The notes: generated by a model from the letters alone, not told the origin. Counted from the first letter of the stretch, positions 1 to 8,787 are shown. The stretch is DNA of 64,000 nt from Pseudomonas putida (GCF_002906855.1 NZ_MINI01000038.1:1302001-1366000), one strand, 5' to 3'. A program made the numbers and translations.

Positions 1-60
1 TATAGCAGCCTGCGGCAGCCAATTTCCATGCTAGTTAGGACGTTGCGTCAATCTTTGCGG

Positions 61-88
61 GAACTTTCCGATACGGCCGGAAATCCTA
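61..88 (+). promoter_or_regulatory. Distal AlgU (sigma-22)-type promoter of algU
   Basis: GAACTT at 61-66, a 17-base spacer and TCCTA at 84-88 match the AlgU/RpoE consensus GAACTT-N16/17-TCtga in the direction of algU. AlgU is known to activate its own operon in P. aeruginosa from more than one promoter. The -35 box is exact and the -10 is partial. The function is inferred. Confidence 0.5.
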
Positions 89-255
89 TGAAGGCTGTCC
101 GCACGCCACAATTTGCCGCGGCGACGCAGGGCGGCAGCTCTATTCGGGCTGACACCTGCGTATTCGAAACCTGATTATCGACGTAGCGGGCCGTGACCGC
201 GCAGCGTCTTCCGTGCGAGCCGACCAAGGGCCGCAGGAAACTTGCTTGGAGGGGA

Positions 256-282
256 GAACTTTTGCGCAAAGCCCGAGTCTAT
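256..282 (+). promoter_or_regulatory. Proximal AlgU (sigma-22)-type promoter of algU
   Basis: GAACTT at 256-261, a 16-base spacer and TCTAT at 278-282 fit the AlgU consensus. Transcription would begin about 50 bases before the algU start codon at 342. Together with the match at 61-88 this suggests positive autoregulation of the algU-muc operon. Confidence 0.6.
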
Positions 283-341
283 GGTTGCAAGCCTGAACAA
301 AGGCTGTGGCAACGCTCCTTCGAGTTCACTGAGGAGTGTTC

Positions 342-923
342 ATGCTAACCCAGGAAGAGGATCAGCAGCTTGTCGAGCGCGTGCAGCGCGGCGACAGGCG
401 AGCGTTCGATCTGTTGGTGCTGAAGTATCAGCACAAGATTCTAGGGTTGATCGTGCGGTTTGTTCACGACACCCACGAGGCCCAGGATGTGGCGCAGGAA
501 GCCTTTATCAAGGCCTACCGTGCGCTTGGCAATTTCCGCGGTGACAGTGCGTTTTATACCTGGCTGTACCGCATCGCCATCAACACGGCGAAGAACTACC
601 TGGTGTCCCGTGGAAGACGGCCACCAGACAGCGATGTGAGCTCCGAGGATGCGGAGTTTTACGACGGCGATCATGGTCTCAAGGATCTCGAGTCCCCAGA
701 GCGCTCGTTGTTGCGGGATGAAATCGAAGGCACTGTCCATCGCACCATCCAGCAACTGCCCGAAGACCTGCGCACGGCACTGACGCTGCGTGAGTTCGAC
801 GGGTTGAGTTACGAAGACATTGCCAGTGTCATGCAATGTCCGGTGGGTACCGTGCGCTCTCGAATCTTCCGCGCTCGGGAGGCCATAGATAAAGCCCTGC
901 AGCCGTTGTTGCAGGAAACCTGA
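342..923 (+). CDS. algU: ECF sigma factor AlgU (RpoE, sigma-22)
   Basis: This 193-residue sigma-70 family ECF factor directs RNA polymerase to envelope-stress promoters, and in many pseudomonads to alginate genes. Region 2 (FDLLVLKYQHKI and the DVAQEAFIKAYRAL segment) covers about residues 20-95. Region 4, with the helix-turn-helix SYEDIASVMQCPVGTVRSR, covers about 140-185. The ATG at 342 is preferred over the in-frame GTG at 336 because GAGGAG (331-336) is correctly spaced only for the ATG. The protein is nearly identical to P. aeruginosa AlgU. mucA follows after 31 bases, so sigma factor and anti-sigma factor are co-transcribed. Two AlgU-type promoters lie upstream. Confidence 0.97.
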   Translation: MLTQEEDQQLVERVQRGDRRAFDLLVLKYQHKILGLIVRFVHDTHEAQDVAQEAFIKAYRALGNFRGDSAFYTWLYRIAINTAKNYLVSRGRRPPDSDVSSEDAEFYDGDHGLKDLESPERSLLRDEIEGTVHRTIQQLPEDLRTALTLREFDGLSYEDIASVMQCPVGTVRSRIFRAREAIDKALQPLLQET

Positions 924-954
924 GACAGCGGCGACAGCCGAGAGAGGAACCGCC

Positions 955-1545
955 ATGAGTCGTGAAGCTTTGCAGGAATCGCTGTCCGCGGTGATGGATA
1001 ACGAAGCGGACGAACTGGAATTGCGTCGCGTGTTGAACGCCGTCGACGATGCCGAAACCCGTGCCACCTGGTCGCGTTACCAGGTAGCCCGCGCAGCTAT
1101 GCACAAGGAACTGCTGCTGCCCAAGCTGGATATCGCTTCGGCGGTCTCCGCCGCGTTGGCCGATGAAGCCGTGCCGGCCAAGGTCAAGCAGGGCCCGTGG
1201 CGCAGCATTGGCCGCTTGGCCGTGGCTGCCTCGGTCACTGTAGCGGTGCTGGCTGGCGTACGCATGTACAACCAGGACGAGATCACCGGCGCCGAGCTGG
1301 CTGCCCAGCAGCCTGCACAGCAAGGCCTGACCATGCCACAAAGTCAGGGCCCTGCGGTTTTGGCAGGCTATAGTGAAAGCAGTGAGCAACCGACCGGGCC
1401 TATGGCCAACGGCGTGCTGCAGAACCAGGCCGGCTGGGATCAGCGTCTGCCAGGCTATCTGCGCCAGCACGCGCAGGAATCCGCGCTCAAGGGCACTGAA
1501 ACCGCCCTGCCGTATGCCCGCGCCGCCAGCCTGGAAAACCGCTAA
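955..1545 (+). CDS. mucA: Anti-sigma factor MucA (RseA family)
   Basis: This 196-residue inner-membrane protein binds AlgU through its cytoplasmic N-terminal RseA domain, which opens with MSREALQESLSAVMDNEADE. A single membrane segment lies at about residues 86-104, followed by a periplasmic tail. In P. aeruginosa regulated proteolysis of MucA (AlgW, MucP, ClpXP) frees AlgU, and truncation gives mucoidy. The length matches the family, so no mucoid-type truncation is seen. AGAGAGGA just before the ATG is the ribosome site. It sits between algU and mucB. Confidence 0.95.
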   Translation: MSREALQESLSAVMDNEADELELRRVLNAVDDAETRATWSRYQVARAAMHKELLLPKLDIASAVSAALADEAVPAKVKQGPWRSIGRLAVAASVTVAVLAGVRMYNQDEITGAELAAQQPAQQGLTMPQSQGPAVLAGYSESSEQPTGPMANGVLQNQAGWDQRLPGYLRQHAQESALKGTETALPYARAASLENR

Positions 1546-1557
1546 GTAAGGAGGATC

Positions 1558-2523
1558 ATGCGCGCGCTACCTCTCCTGTCGCTGCTGATAGGCAGCTGCA
1601 TGACGGTGCCAGCGTTGGCAGCCAATTCATCGCCCGAGGCGAGTGAATGGTTGAACAAGCTGGCACAGGCCGAGCAGAAGCAGAGTTACCAGGGCTCCTT
1701 CGTCTACGAACGTAACGGCAGCTTTTCTTCCCACGATATCTGGCATCGCGTTCAGGACGGCAAGGTCAGCGAGCGGCTTCTGCAGCTCGATGGCACCGCC
1801 CAGGAAATCGTGCGCGTGAATGGCAAGGTGCAGTGCGTCAGTGGTGCCTTGGCGAGCGGTGTAAGTAACCTTCCCGATTCTGCACAGCGTTCGCTCGATC
1901 CCCTCAAGTTGATGAGCTGGTATGACCTGAGCGTGGCAGGCAAGTCACGGGTCGCTGACCGCGATGCCGTGATTGTCACGCTGACACCTCGCGATCAGCA
2001 CCGCTACGCATTCGAGCTCCACCTGGACCGACGAACCGGCCTGCCGCTGCGCTCATTGATGCTCAATGACAAGGGGCAACTGCTCGAGCGCTTCCAGATG
2101 ACCCGCCTGGACACCGACGGCCAGCCTACTGACAAAGACCTGCAAGCCAGTGCTGCGTGCAAGCCGGTCGAGCGGGTGGCCAGTAGCACCAGCGAAGCGG
2201 TTGCCGGTTGGCGTTCGGACTGGCTGCCGCCGGGGTTCGAGTTGATCAACAGTACGGTGCGCCGCGACCCTGAGCGCAACAGCTCGATCAGCAGCCTGAT
2301 GTATGACGATGGCCTGGCCCGATTCTCGGTGTTCCTCGAACCCGTGAAGGATGATGCCGGTGCCGATGTGCGCACCCAGCTTGGCCCGACCTCGGCCGTT
2401 TCACGCCGGCTGAATACACCCAAAGGCAAGGTGCAGGTCACCGTGGTTGGCGAAATTCCGCTGGGTACGGCAGAACGTATCGCGCTGTCGATGCGTCCTC
2501 AGGATGCCCAGGCACGCCAGTGA
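1558..2523 (+). CDS. mucB: Periplasmic regulator MucB (RseB family)
   Basis: This 321-residue protein has a signal peptide (about residues 1-21, cleaved near ALAA-N). The lipoprotein-like MucB/RseB N-terminal domain covers about 25-190 and the C-terminal domain about 210-315. MucB binds the periplasmic tail of MucA and shields it from proteolysis until envelope stress releases it. The gene starts 12 bases after mucA, with TAAGGAGG immediately upstream, so it is translated with the operon. In P. aeruginosa mucC comes next; here 186 non-coding bases lead directly to mucD. Confidence 0.95.
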   Translation: MRALPLLSLLIGSCMTVPALAANSSPEASEWLNKLAQAEQKQSYQGSFVYERNGSFSSHDIWHRVQDGKVSERLLQLDGTAQEIVRVNGKVQCVSGALASGVSNLPDSAQRSLDPLKLMSWYDLSVAGKSRVADRDAVIVTLTPRDQHRYAFELHLDRRTGLPLRSLMLNDKGQLLERFQMTRLDTDGQPTDKDLQASAACKPVERVASSTSEAVAGWRSDWLPPGFELINSTVRRDPERNSSISSLMYDDGLARFSVFLEPVKDDAGADVRTQLGPTSAVSRRLNTPKGKVQVTVVGEIPLGTAERIALSMRPQDAQARQ

Positions 2524-2709
2524 CGGCGCGCTTTTGCGGGCCGAATCAAGGGCAATGCACAGGCGAACGGACCCGCGGCTGAAATGAAATTAAAGCATTG
2601 TCATTTGCAATCCTTCGGCAAATTTTCTATAGGTCAGGCTTCTGGAAGTCTGGCCTTTCCTGCTTTGGGCAGGGCTATTTCAACTACCGCTCGTTGTGAC
2701 GGGAGCCGT

Positions 2710-4146
2710 ATGTCAATACCACGCTTGAAATCCTACCTAACGATGTTCGCCGCCGTGCTGATGCTTGGCCAGGTGCTCAGCGCCCAGGCCGATGAAGCCC
2801 TGCCGGACTTCACCACCCTGGTCGAGCAAGCCTCGCCGGCCGTGGTCAATATCAGCACCAAGCAGAAGCTGCCGGACCGCGTCGCCTCCGGGCAGATGCC
2901 GGACCTCGAAGGCCTGCCGCCGATGTTCCGCGAATTTTTCGAACGCAACATGCCGCAGCAGCCGCGTTCGCCGCGCGGCGACCGTCAACGCGAGGCCATG
3001 TCGCTGGGTTCTGGCTTCATCATTTCCAGCGATGGCTATGTTCTGACCAACAACCACGTGGTTGCCGATGCCGACGAGATCATCGTCCGCCTGTCGGACC
3101 GCAGCGAGCTGCAAGCCAAGCTGATCGGCACCGACCCGCGCACCGACGTGGCCCTGCTCAAGGTCGAGGGCAAGAACCTGCCGACCGTCAAGCTGGGTGA
3201 TTCCGAGAAGCTCAAGGTTGGCGAATGGGTGCTGGCCATCGGTTCGCCGTTCGGCTTCGACCACTCGGTGACCAAAGGTATCGTAAGTGCCAAGGGGCGG
3301 ACGCTGCCCAACGATACCTATGTGCCTTTCATCCAGACCGATGTGGCCATCAACCCGGGCAACTCCGGTGGCCCGCTGTTCAACATGAAAGGCGAAGTGG
3401 TAGGTATCAACTCGCAAATTTTCACCCGCTCCGGCGGCTTCATGGGCCTTTCCTTCGCCATCCCGATCGACGTCGCCCTCGACGTGTCCAATCAGCTGAA
3501 GAAAGACGGCAAGGTCAGCCGCGGCTGGCTGGGCGTGGTGATTCAGGAGGTCAACAAGGACCTGGCTGAATCGTTCGGCCTCGACAAACCGGCCGGTGCC
3601 CTGGTGGCGCAAGTACTGGAAAACGGCCCGGCAGCCAAGGGCGGCCTGCAGGTAGGTGACGTGATCCTGAGCATGAACGGCCAGCCGATCGTCATGTCGG
3701 CCGACCTGCCGCACCTGGTCGGCAGCCTGAAGGACGGCGAGAAAGCCAAGCTCGAAATCATCCGCAACGGCAAGCGCCAGACCCTGGACGTCGCCGTAGG
3801 CCCGATGCCGGATGACGATGCCGACATCGGTGCCGGTTCTGGCCCTGAAGGCGGCGCCGAGCGCAACAGCAACCGCCTGGGCGTGTCGGTATCGGACCTG
3901 ACCGCCGAACAGAAGAAGACCCTGGAACTCAAGGGTGGCGTGGTCATCAAGGAAGTCCAGGACGGCCCGGCCGCGATGATTGGGCTGCGCCCGGGCGACG
4001 TGATCAGCCACCTGAACAATCAGGCGGTCGCCTCGGCCAAGCAGTTCACTGAAATCGCCAAGGACCTGCCGAAGAACCGTTCGGTGTCGATGCGCGTACT
4101 GCGCCAGGGACGTGCCAGCTTCATCACCTTCAAACTCGCCGAATAA
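2710..4146 (+). CDS. mucD: Periplasmic serine endoprotease MucD (DegP/HtrA family)
   Basis: This 478-residue protein degrades or refolds damaged envelope proteins and dampens AlgU activity. A signal peptide ends near SAQA-DEALP. The trypsin-like domain holds the triad His116 (NNHVV), Asp146 (TDVALLKVE) and Ser219 (GNSGGPL), followed by two PDZ domains at about 270-365 and 385-475. The frame is open back to an ATG at 2584, but that would put 42 residues with no signal-peptide character in front of a typical leader. The ATG at 2710, preceded by GGGAG, is therefore chosen. A strong terminator follows at 4164-4189 and closes the operon. Confidence 0.95.
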   Translation: MSIPRLKSYLTMFAAVLMLGQVLSAQADEALPDFTTLVEQASPAVVNISTKQKLPDRVASGQMPDLEGLPPMFREFFERNMPQQPRSPRGDRQREAMSLGSGFIISSDGYVLTNNHVVADADEIIVRLSDRSELQAKLIGTDPRTDVALLKVEGKNLPTVKLGDSEKLKVGEWVLAIGSPFGFDHSVTKGIVSAKGRTLPNDTYVPFIQTDVAINPGNSGGPLFNMKGEVVGINSQIFTRSGGFMGLSFAIPIDVALDVSNQLKKDGKVSRGWLGVVIQEVNKDLAESFGLDKPAGALVAQVLENGPAAKGGLQVGDVILSMNGQPIVMSADLPHLVGSLKDGEKAKLEIIRNGKRQTLDVAVGPMPDDDADIGAGSGPEGGAERNSNRLGVSVSDLTAEQKKTLELKGGVVIKEVQDGPAAMIGLRPGDVISHLNNQAVASAKQFTEIAKDLPKNRSVSMRVLRQGRASFITFKLAE

Positions 4147-4163
4147 GCGGGCTCAGGGGTAGG

Positions 4164-4189
4164 AAAGGGCAGCTTCGGCTGCCCTTTTT
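4164..4189 (+). terminator. Rho-independent terminator after mucD
   Basis: AAAGGGCAGC and GCTGCCCTTTTT form a 10-bp stem around a TTCG tetraloop, ending in a run of five T. It separates the algU-muc operon from lepA-lepB. Confidence 0.92.
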
Positions 4190-4328
4190 CATGAAAGTTC
4201 ACAATTGCGGGGACGAATGCTGTGTACAGTCCGATAGAGGAATCTCCCATAACCCAGCAGCTTAAGGTACAATTCCCGGCTATTTTTCGGCGGGCGTCCG
4301 GCTCGCAGCCTTTTCCGAGTGTTGACCC

Positions 4329-6128
4329 GTGAGTGATTTGAGTCATATCCGCAATTTCTCCATCATCGCCCACATCGACCATGGCAAGTCGACGCTGGCC
4401 GACCGTTTCATTCAAATGTGCGGTGGCCTGTCGGCGCGCGAAATGGAAGCCCAGGTACTGGACTCCATGGACCTGGAGCGCGAACGCGGTATCACCATCA
4501 AGGCCCACAGCGTCACGCTCAACTACAAGGCGCAAGACGGCAAGGTCTACCAGCTGAACTTCATTGACACCCCTGGTCACGTCGACTTCACCTACGAAGT
4601 TTCGCGTTCGCTGGCGGCCTGTGAAGGTGCGCTGCTGGTGGTGGACGCCGGCCAGGGCGTCGAAGCCCAGTCCGTGGCCAACTGCTACACCGCCATCGAG
4701 CAGGGCCTGGAAGTCATGCCGGTCCTGAACAAGATGGACCTGCCCCAGGCCGATCCGGACCGCGTGAAGGACGAGATCGAGAAGATCATCGGTATCGACG
4801 CCACCGACGCCGTGGCCTGCAGCGCCAAGAGCGGCATGGGCGTGGACGAGGTGCTCGAGCGCCTGGTGCAGACCATCCCCGCGCCGGAAGGCGATATCGA
4901 GGCGCCACTGCAGGCGCTGATCATCGACTCCTGGTTCGACAACTACCTGGGCGTGGTCTCGCTGGTGCGTGTGCGCCACGGCCGCGTCAAGAAAGGCGAC
5001 AAGATCCTGGTCAAGTCCACCGGCAAGGTGCACCTGGTCGACAGCGTCGGTGTCTTCACCCCGAAGCATACCCAGACTGCCGACCTGAAGGCCGGTGAAG
5101 TAGGCTTCATCATTGCCAGCATCAAGGACATTCACGGTGCGCCGGTCGGTGACACCCTGACGCTGTCCTCTACGCCAGAAGTCGAAGTGCTGGCCGGTTT
5201 CAAGAAGATTCAGCCACAGGTCTACGCCGGTCTGTTCCCGGTCAGCTCCGATGACTTCGAGGACTTCCGCGACGCCCTGCAGAAGCTCACCCTGAACGAT
5301 TCGTCGCTGCAGTACATGCCGGAAAGCTCCGATGCTCTGGGCTTCGGCTTCCGTTGTGGCTTCCTCGGCATGCTGCACATGGAGATCATCCAGGAGCGCC
5401 TGGAGCGCGAATACGACCTGGACCTGATCACCACCGCGCCAAGCGTGATCTACGAGCTGGAACTGAAAACCGGCGAAACCATCATCGTCGACAACCCGTC
5501 CAAGCTGCCAGATGTATCCTCGGTGCTCGACTTCCGCGAGCCGATCGTCACCGCGACCATTCTGGTACCGCAGGAGCACTTGGGCAACGTCATCACCCTG
5601 TGCATCGAGAAGCGTGGTGTGCAGCGCGACATGCAGTTCCTCGGCAGCCAGGTGCAGGTGCGCTATGACATGCCGATGAACGAAGTGGTACTGGACTTCT
5701 TCGACCGCCTGAAGTCGACCAGCCGCGGCTATGCTTCGCTGGACTATCATTTCGATCGCTACCAGTCGGCCAACCTGGTCAAGCTGGATGTACTGATCAA
5801 CGGCGACAAGGTCGATGCCCTGGCATTGATCGTGCACCGCGACAACGCGGCCTACAAAGGCCGTGCGTTGACCGAGAAGATGAAGGAGCTGATCCCTCGG
5901 CAGATGTTCGACGTGGCGATCCAGGCTGCCATTGGTGGCCAGATCATCGCGCGGACGACCGTCAAGGCGCTCAGAAAGAACGTGCTGGCCAAGTGCTACG
6001 GTGGTGACGTCAGCCGTAAGAAGAAACTGCTGGAGAAGCAGAAGGCCGGTAAAAAACGCATGAAACAGGTGGGTAACGTGGAGATTCCACAGGAAGCCTT
6101 CCTCGCCGTGCTCAGGTTGGATAGCTAG
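4329..6128 (+). CDS. lepA: Elongation factor 4 (LepA), ribosomal back-translocase GTPase
   Basis: This 599-residue translational GTPase acts on stalled or mis-translocated ribosomes. The G1 motif AHIDHGKST is at about residues 14-22. The G2/G3 region (RGITIK, DTPGHVDF) and NKMDLP (G4) follow, then EF-G-like domains and the LepA-specific C-terminal domain, which ends in the basic KKKLLEKQKAGKKRMK segment. The start is a GTG; the sequence MSDLSHIRNFSIIAHIDHG is the conserved family start. lepB follows after 5 bases, the standard lepA-lepB operon. Confidence 0.96.
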   Translation: MSDLSHIRNFSIIAHIDHGKSTLADRFIQMCGGLSAREMEAQVLDSMDLERERGITIKAHSVTLNYKAQDGKVYQLNFIDTPGHVDFTYEVSRSLAACEGALLVVDAGQGVEAQSVANCYTAIEQGLEVMPVLNKMDLPQADPDRVKDEIEKIIGIDATDAVACSAKSGMGVDEVLERLVQTIPAPEGDIEAPLQALIIDSWFDNYLGVVSLVRVRHGRVKKGDKILVKSTGKVHLVDSVGVFTPKHTQTADLKAGEVGFIIASIKDIHGAPVGDTLTLSSTPEVEVLAGFKKIQPQVYAGLFPVSSDDFEDFRDALQKLTLNDSSLQYMPESSDALGFGFRCGFLGMLHMEIIQERLEREYDLDLITTAPSVIYELELKTGETIIVDNPSKLPDVSSVLDFREPIVTATILVPQEHLGNVITLCIEKRGVQRDMQFLGSQVQVRYDMPMNEVVLDFFDRLKSTSRGYASLDYHFDRYQSANLVKLDVLINGDKVDALALIVHRDNAAYKGRALTEKMKELIPRQMFDVAIQAAIGGQIIARTTVKALRKNVLAKCYGGDVSRKKKLLEKQKAGKKRMKQVGNVEIPQEAFLAVLRLDS

Positions 6129-6133
6129 GTCCT

Positions 6134-6988
6134 ATGTCGCTAAATTTCCCGCTGTTGCTAGTCATCGCCGTCTTCGTCTGCGGTCTGCTGGGCTTGATCG
6201 ATCTGCTGTTCCTGGCCCCGCGCCGGCGGGCAGCGATCGCCAACTACCAGGGCAGCGTCACCCAACCAGAAATGGCGGTGGTCGAGCGCCTGAACAAAGA
6301 GCCGCTGCTGGTTGAGTACGGCAAGTCGTTCTTCCCGGTGCTGTTCATCGTGCTGGTGCTGCGCTCGTTCCTGGTCGAACCGTTCCAGATCCCTTCAGGG
6401 TCGATGAAACCGACCCTGGAAGTGGGCGATTTCATCCTGGTGAACAAGTTCTCCTATGGCATCCGCCTGCCGGTGATCGACAAGAAGGTCATCGAGGTGG
6501 GTGACCCGCAACGCGGCGATGTGATGGTGTTCCGCTACCCGAGCGACCCGAACGTCAACTACATCAAGCGTGTGGTCGGCCTGCCGGGCGACAAGATCAG
6601 CTACACCAACGACAAGCGGCTGTTCGTCAACGGCCAGCCGATTGCCGAGCAGTTGGTCGGCGCCGAACCCGGTACCCTGGGCAGCGCCGAGTTGTACAAG
6701 GAGAAACTCGGCGAAGCCGAACACCTGATCCGCAAGGAGATGACCCGCTATCGCATGCCACCGGACCAGCAATGGACCGTACCGGCCGGCCATTACTTCA
6801 TGATGGGCGACAACCGCGACAACTCCAACGACAGCCGCTACTGGGATGACCCGAAAATCCCTAAAGAGCTGCACGGCATGGTTCCGGACCGGAACATCGT
6901 CGGCAAGGCCTTCGCGGTCTGGATGAGCTGGCCTGAGCCCAAGCTCAGCCACTTGCCCAACCTGTCGCGGGTCGGCCTGATCCATTGA
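6134..6988 (+). CDS. lepB: Signal peptidase I (LepB)
   Basis: This 284-residue inner-membrane protease cleaves signal peptides from exported proteins. Two N-terminal membrane segments lie at about residues 4-27 and 65-80. The Ser-Lys dyad is Ser90 (PSGSMKPT) and Lys145 (NYIKRVVGLPGD). The box GDNRDNSNDSRYWG-like (here DSRYWDD) near residue 225 is the conserved family signature. It starts 5 bases after lepA. A perfect 12-bp inverted repeat follows the stop codon. Confidence 0.96.
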   Translation: MSLNFPLLLVIAVFVCGLLGLIDLLFLAPRRRAAIANYQGSVTQPEMAVVERLNKEPLLVEYGKSFFPVLFIVLVLRSFLVEPFQIPSGSMKPTLEVGDFILVNKFSYGIRLPVIDKKVIEVGDPQRGDVMVFRYPSDPNVNYIKRVVGLPGDKISYTNDKRLFVNGQPIAEQLVGAEPGTLGSAELYKEKLGEAEHLIRKEMTRYRMPPDQQWTVPAGHYFMMGDNRDNSNDSRYWDDPKIPKELHGMVPDRNIVGKAFAVWMSWPEPKLSHLPNLSRVGLIH

Positions 6989-6993
6989 TACCC

Positions 6994-7022
6994 TTCGGCG
7001 CTGTCTTGCAGACAGCGCCGAA
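6994..7022 (+). repeat. Inverted repeat after lepB
   Basis: TTCGGCGCTGTC (6994-7005) and GACAGCGCCGAA (7011-7022) form a perfect 12-bp stem with a five-base loop. No T-run follows, so this is either a weak terminator or an RNA-processing or stability hairpin between lepB and rnc. RNase III, encoded by the next gene, is known to cleave its own leader in E. coli; whether this stem serves that role is speculation. Confidence 0.6.
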
Positions 7023-7149
7023 TGCATTTCTGACATAGGCTGTGTTCTCAGGGAACGAGAGATTCGCCGCTCGCCGCGACGGACCACAGCCAAACAGTCT
7101 TTCAGGATGTTGATTTGAACAACGCGTTGAACAACCAACGGGTGGCTGC

Positions 7150-7839
7150 ATGACTGCTTCCCTTGCCCGTCTCGAGCGCAAGCTCGGCTACACCTTCAAG
7201 GACCAGGAGCAGATGCTGCTGGCCTTGACCCACCGCAGCTATGCCGGGCGCAACAACGAGCGCCTGGAGTTCCTCGGTGACGCCATTCTCAACTTCGTCG
7301 CCGGCGAGGCGCTGTTCGAGCGCTTCCCACAGGCCCGCGAAGGCCAGCTGTCGCGTCTGCGCGCCCGCCTGGTAAAGGGCGAGACCCTGGCCCGCCTGGC
7401 CCGTGGTTTCGACCTGGGCGACTACCTGCGCCTGGGCTCGGGTGAGCTCAAGAGCGGTGGCTTCCGCCGTGAGTCGATCCTGGCCGACGCCCTCGAGGCG
7501 CTGATCGGCGCCATCTACCTGGACGCGGACATGCAGACCGCGCGTGAGCGTGTCCTCGCCTGGCTGACCGACGAGTTCGAAGGCCTGACCCTGGTCGACA
7601 CCAACAAGGACCCGAAAACCCGCCTGCAGGAGTTCCTGCAATCGCGCAGCTGTGAGCTGCCGCGTTACGAAGTGGTCGACATCCAGGGCGAACCGCACTG
7701 CCGTACCTTCTTCGTCGAATGCGAAGTGGTGCTGCTGAACAACAAGAGCCGTGGCCAAGGTGTAAGCCGGCGTATCGCCGAGCAGGTCGCCGCCGCTGCT
7801 GCATTGATCGCCTTGGGCGTGGAGAATGGTAATGACTGA
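7150..7839 (+). CDS. rnc: Ribonuclease III
   Basis: This 229-residue double-strand-specific endoribonuclease processes rRNA precursors and some mRNAs. The catalytic signature NERLEFLGDAIL is at about residues 36-47. The second acidic cluster (ADALEALIGAIYLD) is near residue 120, and a dsRNA-binding domain covers about 155-225. It overlaps era by 8 bases (translation coupling), as in the usual rnc-era-recO operon. The 161-base gap from lepB carries no intact gene; the DUF4845 gene found there in P. aeruginosa is missing. Confidence 0.96.
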   Translation: MTASLARLERKLGYTFKDQEQMLLALTHRSYAGRNNERLEFLGDAILNFVAGEALFERFPQAREGQLSRLRARLVKGETLARLARGFDLGDYLRLGSGELKSGGFRRESILADALEALIGAIYLDADMQTARERVLAWLTDEFEGLTLVDTNKDPKTRLQEFLQSRSCELPRYEVVDIQGEPHCRTFFVECEVVLLNNKSRGQGVSRRIAEQVAAAAALIALGVENGND

Positions 7840-8734
7840 TAACAATCCGACCCGCTGCGGTTACGTGGCCATCGTCGGCCGCCCGAACGTGGGCAAGTCG
7901 ACCTTGCTCAATCACATCCTCGGCCAGAAGCTGGCGATCACCTCGCGCAAGCCGCAAACCACCCGCCACAACATGCTCGGTATCAAGACCGAGGGTGACG
8001 TGCAGGCGATCTACGTTGACACCCCGGGCATGCACAAGGCCAACGACAAGGCCTTGAACCGCTACATGAACCGCAACGCCTCGGCGGCCCTGAAGGACGT
8101 CGACGTGGTGATCTTCGTCGTCGACCGTACCAAGTGGACCGACGAGGACCAACTGGTGCTGGAGCGTGTGCAGTACGTGACCGGCCCACTGATCATTGCG
8201 GTCAACAAGACCGACCGCATGGAAGAGAAGGCCGAGTTGATCCCGCACCTGCAATGGCTGCAGGAGCAACTGCCGAACGCTGAAGTGATGCCGATTTCCG
8301 CGCAGCAGGGCCACAACCTGGAAGCGCTGGAAGCCCAGATCGCCAAGCACCTGCCGGAAAACGACCACTTCTTCCCGGAAGACCAGATCACCGACCGCAG
8401 CAGCCGTTTCCTCGCCGCCGAACTGGTGCGCGAGAAGATCATGCGCCAGCTGGGTGCCGAGCTGCCGTACCAGATCACCGTGGAAATCGAAGAGTTCAAG
8501 CAGCAGGGCCACGTGCTGCACATCCATGCACTGATCCTGGTCGAGCGTGATGGCCAGAAGAAGATCATCATCGGTGACAAGGGCGAGCGCATCAAACGCA
8601 TTGGCTCTGAAGCACGCAAGGACATGGAAGTGCTGTTCGACTCCAAAGTCATGCTCAACCTCTGGGTCAAGGTCAAGGGCGGCTGGTCAGACGACGAACG
8701 CGCCCTGCGTTCGCTGGGCTACGGCGACCTGTAA
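7832..8734 (+). CDS. era: Ribosome-assembly GTPase Era
   Basis: This 300-residue GTPase matures the 30S subunit and binds the 3' end of 16S rRNA. G1 GRPNVGKST is at about residues 16-24; DTPGMH (G3) and NKTD (G4) follow. The C-terminal KH domain includes the conserved IIGDKGERIKRIG segment. An ATG at 7826 is also in frame, but the GGAG at 7821-7824 is correctly spaced only for the ATG at 7832. It overlaps the end of rnc by 8 bases. Confidence 0.96.
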   Translation: MTDNNPTRCGYVAIVGRPNVGKSTLLNHILGQKLAITSRKPQTTRHNMLGIKTEGDVQAIYVDTPGMHKANDKALNRYMNRNASAALKDVDVVIFVVDRTKWTDEDQLVLERVQYVTGPLIIAVNKTDRMEEKAELIPHLQWLQEQLPNAEVMPISAQQGHNLEALEAQIAKHLPENDHFFPEDQITDRSSRFLAAELVREKIMRQLGAELPYQITVEIEEFKQQGHVLHIHALILVERDGQKKIIIGDKGERIKRIGSEARKDMEVLFDSKVMLNLWVKVKGGWSDDERALRSLGYGDL

Positions 8735-8787
8735 GCCTTGCCGGGCCCTCTTCTAGGAGCGGGCCCTGCCTGCGACTGAGTTATCTT

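Larger units (their letters stand above)
1..341. other. Non-coding leader upstream of algU
   Basis: This stretch has no convincing gene. The short frames across it (for example a 73-codon frame on the minus strand, 48-269) have no recognisable product or ribosome site. It carries two AlgU-type promoter matches, listed separately, and the ribosome site GAGGAG at 331-336 in front of algU. In other pseudomonads a divergent nadB gene lies beyond this region; none of it is visible here. Confidence 0.6.

Noticed and set aside
48..544. Short frames around the algU leader (minus 48-269, plus 242-544)
   Set aside because: No family features; the region carries AlgU-type promoters and the start of algU in another frame.
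2584..2709. Longer mucD from the ATG at 2584
   Set aside because: The 42 extra residues lack signal-peptide character and would hide the typical leader that starts at 2710; GGGAG precedes 2710.
2737..4011. 424-codon minus-strand frame across mucD
   Set aside because: It is the complement of a well-identified protease gene; long antisense frames are common in GC-rich DNA.
4020..5837. 605-codon minus-strand frame across lepA
   Set aside because: Composition is rich in His, Gln, Val and Asp, typical of the antisense of GC-rich genes; lepA is certain.
8735..8787. GGGCCC repeat between era and recO as a REP element
   Set aside because: Only a short ctaggagcgggc match to the REP core; too short to support.
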